Shown: positions 40,884 through 48,788, counted from the first letter of the stretch. The stretch is DNA of 64,000 bases from JACPKO01 sp964406775 (GCA_964406775.1 CAYOSW010000005.1:1-64000), one strand, 5' to 3'. Made by a program: numbers and translations. Notes: a model not told the origin generated them from the letters alone.

Positions 40884-41921
40884 TTAACGCAATAATTTTC
40901 CTGCGGCAGTATCGACCGACTTTAGGCAATATTCTTTATCTGAATCTGATAATTGACTGCAAACATTTAACGCCCCGTCTTTATCGTACACCGTTACCAC
41001 CGCAATCACTCCGTTGATGCAATTTTTACGGTCATCTTCAGTCCCGGTACACAGCAGATCCGGCTTTATCTCTCCTCTTCGGACCGGCTGGGCAAAAGCA
41101 AACCCCAGGCCGTTAAAACATCCGCTCCTCTCTGTCCCATCGGCTATCAATGAGCAGGAGTGACTCACCTCTTTATACGGCACGCGGCTGTAGTTATATA
41201 GAAGCTTGTACCGGTAACACGCAGCGGGAGAGCCGAGACCGGCACAGGGCTCCTCAAACTGCGGATTTTTATCCGTATTTTCGGTAAAATACTGCATAAA
41301 TACACCGTTGTCACAGTCAAAAACCTGCTCAGGATCTTTGAAATCATCACAATAAGAAAGCGCTTTCTTTAAATTATTTTCGGACAATGCGAAAAGCGCG
41401 TGACCTATACCGTGAGGACAAATCCCGCTACCGCCTTTTACCGATTTCCCGCTTTTAGAGCAGACATCCCTAATTATTCCTCCCAGCTGATCAATTGCGA
41501 TATGCCCGTCCGCTGATGTTCCTTTTTTGCCTATCTCTGCAGTAAACGCCCCGGATATTACTCCGTGCAGACAACCATAGGTGCATTTATCCGAGCAAAT
41601 AAGCATTGCCTGCTCGATATCATTTGTTTTCTGATAAATTACCCGGCCGATGTTATGACCTTTAATATGGCATTGGGATTCACTGCCGACCGCCTCCAGC
41701 ATTTTTTCCGGACCCAGCAAATCATAATATTCATCAATAATCTTAACCGGAATCTCCTGCCTGCCTGCCTTTGAGCTGATTTGCTTAAAAGCGATAAGAG
41801 CTTCCTCAGTATCTTTCCCTTTTCCGGGGATTAACTTATTTAAAATAAAAAACACCCCTGCCAGGCTCAAAAAAACTATCGCAAAAACTAAAACTGCCGG
41901 TTTATATCCGATCTTCTTCAC
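40884..41921 (-). CDS. Membrane-anchored Cys-rich protein with HGxGH-type motifs
   Basis: The 345-residue product starts with GTG and has a membrane anchor (AVLVFAIVFLSLAGVFFILN). The outward part is Cys-rich with repeated His/Gly motifs: CHIKGHNIGRVIYQ, CTYGCLHGVISGAF, CPHGIGHALFALS and CFNGLGFAFAQP. The spacing suggests disulfide-linked helical repeats or a metal site; there is no CxxCH haem motif. TTGATC, 17 bases and TATGAT end six bases before the GTG, so the mRNA should be leaderless. Function unknown. Confidence 0.75.
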   Translation of the reverse strand: MKKIGYKPAVLVFAIVFLSLAGVFFILNKLIPGKGKDTEEALIAFKQISSKAGRQEIPVKIIDEYYDLLGPEKMLEAVGSESQCHIKGHNIGRVIYQKTNDIEQAMLICSDKCTYGCLHGVISGAFTAEIGKKGTSADGHIAIDQLGGIIRDVCSKSGKSVKGGSGICPHGIGHALFALSENNLKKALSYCDDFKDPEQVFDCDNGVFMQYFTENTDKNPQFEEPCAGLGSPAACYRYKLLYNYSRVPYKEVSHSCSLIADGTERSGCFNGLGFAFAQPVRRGEIKPDLLCTGTEDDRKNCINGVIAVVTVYDKDGALNVCSQLSDSDKEYCLKSVDTAAGKLLR

Positions 41922-41927
41922 AAAGCT

Positions 41928-41956
41928 ATCATAGGGGAAAACTTCGAAGCGATCAA
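41928..41956 (-). promoter_or_regulatory. Leaderless promoter of the Cys-rich protein gene
   Basis: TTGATC (41956-41951) and TATGAT (41933-41928) on the minus strand are spaced by 17 bases, and the GTG start follows six bases after the -10 box. Confidence 0.7.
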
Positions 41957-41968
41957 AGAGGGCTGCAC

Positions 41969-42457
41969 TTACGGAGTATAAGAATTCAAAGGATCAATTT
42001 TAGGTACAAGCTCCGTTATCGCCCGGATTGTATCTCTTGGCCTATAAATACTGCCTTCCTCGGGGAGCTGTAGGCCTTTTCGGGATAAGTTTTGCGTAGT
42101 CCAAATCGTATACGCACCTATCTCATTTCCCGCCCTGATTTCCTCCTCCAGATTATCACCAACCACTGCACTCCCCTGAGGCTCCACACCCATTCCCACC
42201 AAAAGAGCTCCGAAATCCTTCCTCGGTCTGCCTGATCTGAAATCTAAGATCTCCACTGTCGAGAAAAAACGGGTTAAACCAAAAGCGGCTAATTCATCTT
42301 CCCTGGAACTTGCATACCGGGCAATAGTAACTAAAGCCAGTCTGATTTCACGGTCTCTTAACTGCTGGAGCACATCAACAACCCCTGGAAAGAGTTGTTT
42401 TGTGTCAGGATTGCCTAAAGTTCTGCCGAAATCAAACACCACCGCTTCAATTTTCAT
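41969..42457 (-). CDS. HAD-superfamily hydrolase-like protein
   Basis: The 162-residue product has the HAD motif I AVVFDFGRTLG, where the second Asp of DxD is Gly, motif II LALVTIARY and the motif IV region GSAVVGDNLEEEIRAGNEIG. The fold is clear but substrate and phosphatase activity are uncertain, because the missing second Asp acts as the general acid in classical members. TATAAT ends six bases before the ATG. Confidence 0.8.
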   Translation of the reverse strand: MKIEAVVFDFGRTLGNPDTKQLFPGVVDVLQQLRDREIRLALVTIARYASSREDELAAFGLTRFFSTVEILDFRSGRPRKDFGALLVGMGVEPQGSAVVGDNLEEEIRAGNEIGAYTIWTTQNLSRKGLQLPEEGSIYRPRDTIRAITELVPKIDPLNSYTP

Positions 42458-42500
42458 CGGAGGATTATACTAAAGAGGATCAATAGAGTCGCAGTTTACG

Positions 42501-42515
42501 GTTGCGGGGAGTGGA
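42501..42515. repeat. Outer copy of the initiator tRNA 3' end (possible att site)
   Basis: GTTGCGGGGAGTGGA matches GTTGCGGGGAATGGA at the 3' end of the tRNA gene (43775) with one mismatch. With the copy at 43651 it brackets the phosphotransferase gene. Confidence 0.65.
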
Positions 42516-42589
42516 ACAGATTAGGAATTGTTTTCTTGCATAGTATAATTTGCCGTTAGTAATCATTAATATATTCGGATAATAATTAG

Positions 42590-43576
42590 ATGAAAGAACC
42601 TGGATCTGGTAAGCAAATTAATTTTTTAGATGGCTATCAACTAGTATCAGTTAGAAGTGGATACAATAACGAAATTGGTATTTGGGAACAACCAGAAAAA
42701 CCACGAATTGTTACCCGGAAGCTCAGAGAAATGGGTTCTGAATATGCTGATTTATCTGTACTATCCCCCTCTTTAAGTCCCGATAAGCTAGAGAAAGAAT
42801 TCGTATTACTCAGATTCCTTGAAGGTCGACACCTGCCGATAGCAAGGTGTCTCTATCATGAGCCGTCCATATCAGTATATGAGTGGGCCGCTGGGAAAGA
42901 ACTTGATTTTGAAGAGTTTAAACAACACCCTATCAAACAAAGGGTAACAATGGGAACTAACTTGGGCGGATTTTTAGGAAAATTTCATAACTCACAGAAA
43001 AGTAGCGAAGGCCAGAAATTGATCAATCAGGTTCCGGGTCAATTTGGCCATACTACTCTTAGAGAAAAACATCTGTGGAGGCTTGATTCAAGTATTAGGT
43101 ATTTAGAACAACAAGGGGCAATCGATGGAGATACGGCAAAAAGAGTTAGGACCCTAGGAACAAGTCGGATCAATCAAGTTCCAGAAACTTCATTTAGAGT
43201 TATCCATGGAGATTTATATTCACGAAACATATTTATAGATCCTAATAATTTCGACATTACTGCTGTTATAGACTGGATTGATGCATCAGAGGTAGATGAT
43301 CCTTACGCAGATTTACTCTTAACGGCAAGGTGGTATGGTTTTAATGATGATTTAACAGATCTTGATCTCCAATCGAATAGAGATTCTTTCTATAGTGTTA
43401 TTCGAGGATATGAAGACCTAACCCACACTAAGGTAGAACAGGATCCACTAGAATTGTTTAAAACTTATGATTTATTGTGGCATATGAGGGTTTTGGTTGC
43501 GGAACAAGCTAAGAGAAATAATCAAATCGTAAAACAGTTTGGAGCAACACTACATAACCTTCTAAAACAAATGTAA
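42590..43576 (+). CDS. Aminoglycoside phosphotransferase/choline kinase-fold protein
   Basis: The 328-residue product has the kinase-like fold of the APH family: the catalytic loop VIHGDLYSRNIFI and the metal motif AVIDWIDASEVDDPYADLLL. The substrate is unknown; members phosphorylate antibiotics, choline, or other small molecules. The gene is visibly richer in A and T and uses codons such as CTA, AGG and ATA more than its neighbours. It lies between two copies of the initiator tRNA 3' end and is probably acquired. GATAAT ends six bases before the ATG. Confidence 0.8.
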   Translation: MKEPGSGKQINFLDGYQLVSVRSGYNNEIGIWEQPEKPRIVTRKLREMGSEYADLSVLSPSLSPDKLEKEFVLLRFLEGRHLPIARCLYHEPSISVYEWAAGKELDFEEFKQHPIKQRVTMGTNLGGFLGKFHNSQKSSEGQKLINQVPGQFGHTTLREKHLWRLDSSIRYLEQQGAIDGDTAKRVRTLGTSRINQVPETSFRVIHGDLYSRNIFIDPNNFDITAVIDWIDASEVDDPYADLLLTARWYGFNDDLTDLDLQSNRDSFYSVIRGYEDLTHTKVEQDPLELFKTYDLLWHMRVLVAEQAKRNNQIVKQFGATLHNLLKQM

Positions 43577-43650
43577 TAGTATTTCTCAAAGATCGTTCGT
43601 TGAATGCCTAACCTACTATTTTACTGTAATAATTGAAGCTAAAATACTTG

Positions 43651-43666
43651 GTTGCGGGGAATGGAT
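43651..43666. repeat. Inner copy of the initiator tRNA 3' end (possible att site)
   Basis: GTTGCGGGGAATGGAT is an exact 16-base copy of the tRNA gene 3' end located 124 bases away. It is the kind of fragment left when an element integrates into a tRNA 3' end. Confidence 0.75.
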
Positions 43667-43732
43667 GAATACGAATTTGCTGCGCAAATTTCCGAACCAA
43701 ATCAGAGATTTGCTTGAATCCACCGTCCCAGA

Positions 43733-43761
43733 AAAAAAGAAAAATCCCGCAAATGCGGGAT
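43733..43761 (-). terminator. Terminator of the initiator tRNA gene
   Basis: ATCCCGCATTTGCGGGAT is a perfect stem with a four-base loop on the minus strand, followed by TTTTTCTTTTTTT. It lies about 14 bases beyond the tRNA 3' end. Confidence 0.85.
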
Positions 43762-43774
43762 GGGTTTTCTTTTT

Positions 43775-43790
43775 GTTGCGGGGAATGGAT
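43775..43790. repeat. tRNA 3' end that is repeated downstream
   Basis: These 16 bases, GTTGCGGGGAATGGAT on the plus strand, are the 3' acceptor and T-arm part of the initiator tRNA and recur at 43651 (exact) and 42501 (one mismatch). Confidence 0.7.
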
Positions 43791-43847
43791 TCGAACCATT
43801 GACCTTGAGATTATGAGCCTCACGAGCTACCACTGCTCTACCCCGCG
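43776..43847 (-). tRNA. Initiator tRNA-fMet (anticodon CAT)
   Basis: The 72-base cloverleaf starts CGCGGGG and ends CCCCGCA plus A73; CCA is not encoded. The C1-A72 mismatch and the A11-U24 pair in the D stem mark it as the initiator. The anticodon loop is CTCATAA. The anticodon stem is TGAGG/TCTCA, so the three consecutive G-C pairs usual in initiators are missing (29-41 is A-U and 31-39 is G-U). A strong terminator follows. The 3' end is repeated downstream. Confidence 0.93.
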
Positions 43848-43866
43848 AGTGAATTATACTCCTAAG

Positions 43867-44220
43867 CTAGTGAAGAAACAACCTTAGCCAGCCTTGCCAG
43901 TTCGGAATTTTAATTTCAGGGGGTTTAACATCGGGGGTCAGAACCTTATCCACCATTTCCTGGGGAATAATTACAACTGTTTCGTTCGGAAGCGACATAT
44001 TTAAGTCGTTCCGGGCAATTTCCTCTACGGAATCATAGCTTTCAGCCTGGGCCAGCTCTTTTTTTAGCTGTTTATTGTCCCTTTCAAGGCTTCCGACATC
44101 CTCCAGTAACTGGTTCAAACGTTTGTCACTGCCCAAAGCAAACGAGATCTGCTTGACCAATCCGATCAAGATGACAATAGCCACAATAATAATAACTATG
44201 ACAGACAATTTTTTATACAT
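43867..44220 (-). CDS. FtsB/DivIC-like septum formation protein
   Basis: The 117-residue product has one membrane segment (LSVIVIIIVAIVILIGLVKQ) near the N-terminus and a coiled-coil (LNQLLEDVGSLERDNKQLKK) followed by SVEEIARNDLNMSLPNETVV, the end pattern of FtsB/DivIC proteins that link early and late division proteins. A Pro-rich C-terminal part (VKPPEIKIPNW) extends beyond the family core. It is upstream of the initiator tRNA gene on the same strand. Confidence 0.82.
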   Translation of the reverse strand: MYKKLSVIVIIIVAIVILIGLVKQISFALGSDKRLNQLLEDVGSLERDNKQLKKELAQAESYDSVEEIARNDLNMSLPNETVVIIPQEMVDKVLTPDVKPPEIKIPNWQGWLRLFLH

Positions 44221-44338
44221 TTGGATTACTATTGCGTTATGAACTCATCATTTAATGCGTATTTCCCAAAACCTGCTTTCAGATCAAAAAAATCCCTTTT
44301 CACCGCTTCAATTTAATCCTATAATTATTATTCATTAC

Positions 44339-44367
44339 TTGACATTCGGTTTGCTAAATTATAATAT
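44339..44367 (+). promoter_or_regulatory. Promoter of the tyrosine recombinase gene
   Basis: A consensus TTGACA (44339-44344) is followed after 17 bases by TAATAT (44362-44367); TATAAT overlaps it two bases earlier. The ATG at 44379 is 11 bases further, giving a leader of about five bases. Confidence 0.7.
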
Positions 44368-44378
44368 TATGGGACATT

Positions 44379-45248
44379 ATGATTAGCCTTAAAGACGCAC
44401 ATCAGCAGTTCGTTGGCCATTTAAAGGGCAGAAACCGGGCTGCAGCTACAATTCTAGCTTACGGTAAAGACATTGAGCAACTCATTAACTTTTTAGTTTC
44501 AAACGGAAGAGAGATGTCTGAGAGTGTTTTGACCGAAGATTTAAAGCTTTTTATGGATAAATTGAGCAAGGAAAACTACACTCCTAAATCAATTTCCAGA
44601 AAAACCAATTCGACAAAAACTTTCTTTAAATTCTTAAAAACTTCAAATTTGATCCCGGATGATCCGGCCAGATCCTTAGAACACCCTAAATTTGAGAATA
44701 AACCGCCGAGAATCTTATCCGAACTTGAATACCGGGCGTTAAGGGACGCTTCCCGCTCCGATTTAAGAATGTTTGCGATCATCGAACTTTTCCTGCAAAC
44801 CGGAATCAGAATCGGAGAACTTGCCAAACTTCAGGTTGGTGATGCGGATCTTGATTCCAGTTCACCTTCCCTGCACATCCGCCCGGAAGAAGGAACAGTC
44901 GAAAGAACCATTCCCTTGAATAAACCTGCAGTTGAATCCATCAGAAAATACTTACAGGTCAGACCTCAAACAGCAAACCTGGCACTGTTTGTCACCAAAA
45001 CCGGAAAACCTTTACTTATAAGAAACATCAGAACCGCAATCGACAGATATTTCCGCCTTGCAGGTATTAAAGAGGCCAAAGTTAATGATTTAAGACACAC
45101 CTGGATTGCTCATCACTTAAAGGCAGGAACTTCTCTGCTCTTAATTTCTAAATTGGCCGGACATAAAAGAGTTTCTACTACCGAAAGATATTTACAATTC
45201 ATTCAGGGAAAAACTACCGAAGGTAAAATCACCCTCGACGAACTCTAA
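44379..45248 (+). CDS. Tyrosine recombinase (XerC/D-like), divergent active site
   Basis: The 289-residue product has the SAM-like N-terminal domain and the catalytic C-terminal domain of tyrosine recombinases. Arg I is in QTGIRIGELAKLQ, Arg II in VNDLRHTWIAHHLKAG, the late His in LAGHKRVSTTERY and the nucleophile Tyr in TTERYLQF. The usual Lys between strands is Glu (IRPEEGTVERTIPL, where XerD has IGKGNKERLVPL) and the His of HxLRH is Asn. It may be a housekeeping Xer enzyme or the integrase for the tRNA-flanked region beside it. Confidence 0.85.
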   Translation: MISLKDAHQQFVGHLKGRNRAAATILAYGKDIEQLINFLVSNGREMSESVLTEDLKLFMDKLSKENYTPKSISRKTNSTKTFFKFLKTSNLIPDDPARSLEHPKFENKPPRILSELEYRALRDASRSDLRMFAIIELFLQTGIRIGELAKLQVGDADLDSSSPSLHIRPEEGTVERTIPLNKPAVESIRKYLQVRPQTANLALFVTKTGKPLLIRNIRTAIDRYFRLAGIKEAKVNDLRHTWIAHHLKAGTSLLLISKLAGHKRVSTTERYLQFIQGKTTEGKITLDEL

Positions 45249-45260
45249 ACCCACAAACTT

Positions 45261-45764
45261 ATGTCCAAAGATATAATCAGGCCTCCGATGCCGGAAAGAA
45301 GTGTTATTGTACCTGTAGAAAGCTTTGGTATGCTACGAAGAGAAGATTTGACACCAGCTTTCCACCTCTTTGAATACAGGTTTGCGCAACTTACTAGATA
45401 TATCATTGGGCGTGACTACAAGGGACCTGCATTACCTGAAGGAGTTCAAGAAGTACACAGCAGAATCCTGGCAGCAGAGGATTCACTGACTCCTGATGGA
45501 CAGCTCGTAGGATATGCAAAAGTAGGTTATCAAACTCATAATCCAAATGACAAATATTTAGGCATTGCTTTCGATGGCAAAAGGGGTGTTTTTGCTCAAG
45601 CTGAACCTCGATATACCCATCCTGATTTACCATCCGGAATAGATGCATATCATCCTGGATTTGAGTATTTAGAAATGAATTACTATCCAACCGGAAGTGA
45701 AGTTGATTTAGGTAAATTATTAGGAATCCAAGAGAGATTCCAGTGTTTTGTACCTAATCAATGA
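45261..45764 (+). CDS. Hypothetical protein, possibly acquired
   Basis: The 167-residue product starts MSKDIIRPPMPERSVIVPVE. No family recognised. It is mixed alpha/beta without signal or membrane segment, with YAKVGYQTHNPNDKYLGIAF and an aromatic-rich end (YLEMNYYPTGSEVDLGKLLG). It starts 12 bases after the recombinase stop. The base use is richer in A and T than the recombinase and similar to the phosphotransferase gene at 42590. It ends overlapping the convergent GNAT gene by seven bases. Confidence 0.65.
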   Translation: MSKDIIRPPMPERSVIVPVESFGMLRREDLTPAFHLFEYRFAQLTRYIIGRDYKGPALPEGVQEVHSRILAAEDSLTPDGQLVGYAKVGYQTHNPNDKYLGIAFDGKRGVFAQAEPRYTHPDLPSGIDAYHPGFEYLEMNYYPTGSEVDLGKLLGIQERFQCFVPNQ

Positions 45765-46255
45765 TTCAAGGTCATTAAAAGTTTATTGTATTCCTTGCTT
45801 ATTTCCAGATCTTCAAATCCTAATTTTCTATAAAGGGCAACGGCCGGCTCGTTCTCAGGCGAAACCGAAAGCCAGAATTTCGGATGAGGGTGTTTTTTAT
45901 ATTCTTCCGAATCTTTAAAATCAGCCATAACCTCTTCCGTAAACGGAAGCGCCAATCCTTTTCCGCGCGCCTTACCGTACAAACGGATAGCAAATGAGAT
46001 TCCGTATTCTGAAGGGCTCTCCCGGTTTAAATAAAGATCCAAGTCGTGGAACCAGATTATTCCCAGCAGATTATCTTCATCATCAACCAGAGTATAGTAA
46101 CTAAGAATTTCTTTTGAGAATTCGTCGAAGCTTTCCCTATTTTTAAATCTCTTCGGATCGGATGTATATTTTAATCCTTCGTCAGTTGCCGCGTAATTTA
46201 TGAGTTGGGAAATCTGCTTATCGGTAATGCCTTTTTTAATTTTGTAATCTTCCAT
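45758..46255 (-). CDS. GNAT-family N-acetyltransferase
   Basis: The 165-residue product has the GNAT fold: DDEDNLLGIIWFHDLDLYLN for strands 2 to 4, the CoA-binding turn AIRLYGKARGKGLALPF (R/Q-x-x-G-x-G/A type, here KARGKG) and NEPAVALYRKLGFEDLE near the end. The substrate is unknown. AGGGGAG five bases before the ATG is a good ribosome binding site, so this mRNA is not leaderless. Confidence 0.85.
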   Translation of the reverse strand: MEDYKIKKGITDKQISQLINYAATDEGLKYTSDPKRFKNRESFDEFSKEILSYYTLVDDEDNLLGIIWFHDLDLYLNRESPSEYGISFAIRLYGKARGKGLALPFTEEVMADFKDSEEYKKHPHPKFWLSVSPENEPAVALYRKLGFEDLEISKEYNKLLMTLNH

Positions 46256-46274
46256 AAGATCTCCCCTCCATAAC

Positions 46275-46303
46275 TTGTTTTGATATCACGCTTGCCGTAA
46301 AAT
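46275..46303 (+). promoter_or_regulatory. Promoter of the tRNA-Ile gene
   Basis: TTGTTT (46275-46280), 17 bases, then TAAAAT (46298-46303); the tRNA begins 11 bases further on. Confidence 0.6.
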
Positions 46304-46314
46304 ATCAACATTCT

Positions 46315-46389
46315 GCGCGGATAGCTCAGCGGTAGAGCGGTTGTCTTATACACAATTGGTCCCAGGTTCAAATCCTGGTCCGCGCACCA
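46315..46389 (+). tRNA. tRNA-Ile (anticodon TAT, reads AUA)
   Basis: The 75-base cloverleaf starts GCGCGGA, has D arm GCTC AGCGGTA GAGC, anticodon stem GTTGT/ACAAT with loop CTTATAC (anticodon TAT at 46347-46349), T arm CCAGG TTCAAAT CCTGG, 3' acceptor TCCGCGC, discriminator A and encoded CCA. Most bacteria read AUA with a lysidine-modified CAU tRNA, so an UAU isoleucine tRNA is uncommon. It lies directly before the end of the VirD4-like gene on the other strand. Confidence 0.9.
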
Positions 46390-46392
46390 AAT

Positions 46393-48759
46393 TTAAAGTC
46401 GTGCCCGTTCTGAAATATTTGCCTCAACCGCGGCCCGGTCTCTCCCGTATGTCAGCCTGGATAGTTCGCGTATCGCCCGCCCGACTTCAGGACGGCGCAT
46501 TTTTTGCCATTCCTCATAGGACGGGAATGTCGTGTCTACGGAGAAAGGATGAACGGGCTCTCCCTGCACCTGGGTTTTTACATAGATGTGGCGCGCTTCA
46601 ATATTAACCAGATCCTGCTCATTAAAAGTAGGCGCAAACTCGTGCTGGAGGAAGTTGGCATCGGTGACACCGACACGGAAAGCGATCACCGTACCGACGT
46701 TACCGAAAACGGCATTTTTTAACTCCTCGCCTATCTGACCTATAAATTGGTTAGCGACGGTTAAATTCAGCTTATATTTACGCGCCTCGGCCAAAATTTC
46801 AGCAAAAGTGTCGGTTGCGAAGTTTTGGAACTCATCAACGTACAGGAAAAAGTCGCGTCTTTGTTCCTGAGGAATATCGGTTCGGCTCATTGCAGCGGCT
46901 AAAATCTTCGGAACCAGAACCAGCCCTAAAAAGTTTGAATATTCATCCCCGATCCTCCCTTTTGATAAATTCACAATCAGAATCTTTCCCTGGTCCATAA
47001 CCTGACGCAGATTGAACGAAGAGACAGATTGGCCGATGATATTTCTCATCATCATATTGGTAACAAACCGCCCGAACTTTGATACGTTATAATCCAAAAT
47101 TTCCGATTTATGGAATTCTGCAGTTTGGGCAATCTGGTCGGTCCAATACCTGCGGACAACCGGATCCTGAACGTAGGGCAAAAGCTCCTTTACGAATTCC
47201 GGATCAGTCAAAACACGTACCACCTCAAGAAAAGTATTGCCGGGTTTACTCATACAGGTCAGCATCGCATTACGGACGTTATGCTCAAACCTCGGCCCGA
47301 TAATACCGGTTTTATGAGGATCATAAAGCTTGTACATCAGTCCGATGATTGAAGCAACCACAAAGTGTTTTTGCTCCTCGGTTGTGGCTTCAAGCATATT
47401 CAAACCGAAGGGGCGGGCAGAATCAGAGGGGTCAAAATAAATTACATCCTGGGCGCGGTTGGGCGGAATCCTCTCCAACATATCTTCCGCCGCATCTCCG
47501 TGGGGATCAATAAAACAAATACCCCGACCGGCATAAATATCCTGAATCATCATAGACTTTAAAAGCTCGGTTTTTCCGGTACCGGTTCTTCCGATGATAT
47601 ACATATGCCTTTGACGGTCAAAATCGGAAATAAACACCGGCCGTTCCTGACCCCGGAATTTCGATTTACCGATATAAAGACCTTTTGTCGGAATTTTTTC
47701 AGGAGGAGGGGCCGATTTGGCGGGAAGCCACTGAATATGCGGAGTTTCAACTTGTTTATTCGGTAAGTGGAAAAGCGAGGAAATCTCGTCCGCAGTTAAA
47801 ACGGAAAGTTTATCAAATCTGGGTAGATATCTGTAAACAAAATCTCTGATAAAGCCTTTTTGTGAAGGAATTTTGGCTCCAGTAAAGCCGTTATACGGCC
47901 CGTTAAACTGCTCAAAAGCCGCTTTAATGTTGCCTAAATGAGCCTTAGCGGCTTCCTCCGAAGTCGAGGATGTAACAATCCGAACTATGGTTGAAAATCC
48001 GGCTTTAGTTATCTTTCCCTCGACTGCCTCAAGCTGTTTCTGATCCGGAGGAGCTTTCGGCTTCTCACCGTCTCCCGGATCGCGCTCCTTTTTCAGGAAT
48101 TTCTTTCCCGAATTCTTAAAGTCATCGCCTGCAGGAGCTATAAGTAATTGAATTACCGCCCCTTCTCCCTGCTGCATTTTTCCGAGTGCTGAGGTAATAC
48201 CTGATAACGGATCTGTCGGAAGCTCCTTATAAGTTTTTATCGGAAAATAATCGGAAGATTTAAGTTTGTAAGCGGTATAGGCAACCTTGCCGGTTTCCGA
48301 AAAAATATTATATTCAGGAACTTCTTTTACCGATGCGTCCGGATATGCTCCGTTGATTTGTTTTTCAATTAAATCCTGGTATTTTTTATGGCAGGCGACG
48401 TAAAATCTGATCGATTCCGGCAGCGCCACAATCTCAAAGGCAATATGAGGTTGGGGCTTTAAGTCCTTAAACATCCCCAAAAATCCTCCCGCTCCGATTT
48501 TTATGGAATACAGAGCTGAGATAAACTGCTCGGCCGCGTCAATTTTTACTTCATTGGCCTTAGGAACGGTAATTTGCAGCAGTACAAACCCCAATGAATA
48601 TTTCTCCCGCTCCCGGTATTTATACAGATTCTTAAAATATGGATAAAAATATATCAAAAAACCAATCAGAATGAGTGTTCCGAACAGGGCGACTAAAACC
48701 AAAACTGCAAAAAACAATAAGTCCGGTCCCTGAGCAACAGTAGTTTGAGTAACTTCCAT
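46393..48759 (-). CDS. VirD4/TraG-like conjugation-type ATPase
   Basis: The 788-residue product has an N-terminal membrane segment (LLFFAVLVLVALFGTLILIG) and a long N-terminal part, then the P-loop IIGRTGTGKTELLKS at about residue 390 followed by FIDPHGDAAEDMLERI, and the Walker B and later motifs in FFLYVDEFQNFATDTFAEIL. It belongs to the type IV secretion coupling ATPase family, which in this lineage is often chromosomal and associated with pili. No other T4SS gene is adjacent except the small 143-aa gene upstream. Confidence 0.85.
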   Translation of the reverse strand: MEVTQTTVAQGPDLLFFAVLVLVALFGTLILIGFLIYFYPYFKNLYKYREREKYSLGFVLLQITVPKANEVKIDAAEQFISALYSIKIGAGGFLGMFKDLKPQPHIAFEIVALPESIRFYVACHKKYQDLIEKQINGAYPDASVKEVPEYNIFSETGKVAYTAYKLKSSDYFPIKTYKELPTDPLSGITSALGKMQQGEGAVIQLLIAPAGDDFKNSGKKFLKKERDPGDGEKPKAPPDQKQLEAVEGKITKAGFSTIVRIVTSSTSEEAAKAHLGNIKAAFEQFNGPYNGFTGAKIPSQKGFIRDFVYRYLPRFDKLSVLTADEISSLFHLPNKQVETPHIQWLPAKSAPPPEKIPTKGLYIGKSKFRGQERPVFISDFDRQRHMYIIGRTGTGKTELLKSMMIQDIYAGRGICFIDPHGDAAEDMLERIPPNRAQDVIYFDPSDSARPFGLNMLEATTEEQKHFVVASIIGLMYKLYDPHKTGIIGPRFEHNVRNAMLTCMSKPGNTFLEVVRVLTDPEFVKELLPYVQDPVVRRYWTDQIAQTAEFHKSEILDYNVSKFGRFVTNMMMRNIIGQSVSSFNLRQVMDQGKILIVNLSKGRIGDEYSNFLGLVLVPKILAAAMSRTDIPQEQRRDFFLYVDEFQNFATDTFAEILAEARKYKLNLTVANQFIGQIGEELKNAVFGNVGTVIAFRVGVTDANFLQHEFAPTFNEQDLVNIEARHIYVKTQVQGEPVHPFSVDTTFPSYEEWQKMRRPEVGRAIRELSRLTYGRDRAAVEANISERARL

Positions 48760-48788
48760 AGTGAATTTAGTATTTTATCATCAAGCCG

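Noticed and set aside
43608..43823. 71-codon minus-strand frame near the initiator tRNA
   Set aside because: It runs through the tRNA gene, its terminator and a repeated tRNA fragment, so it is not coding.
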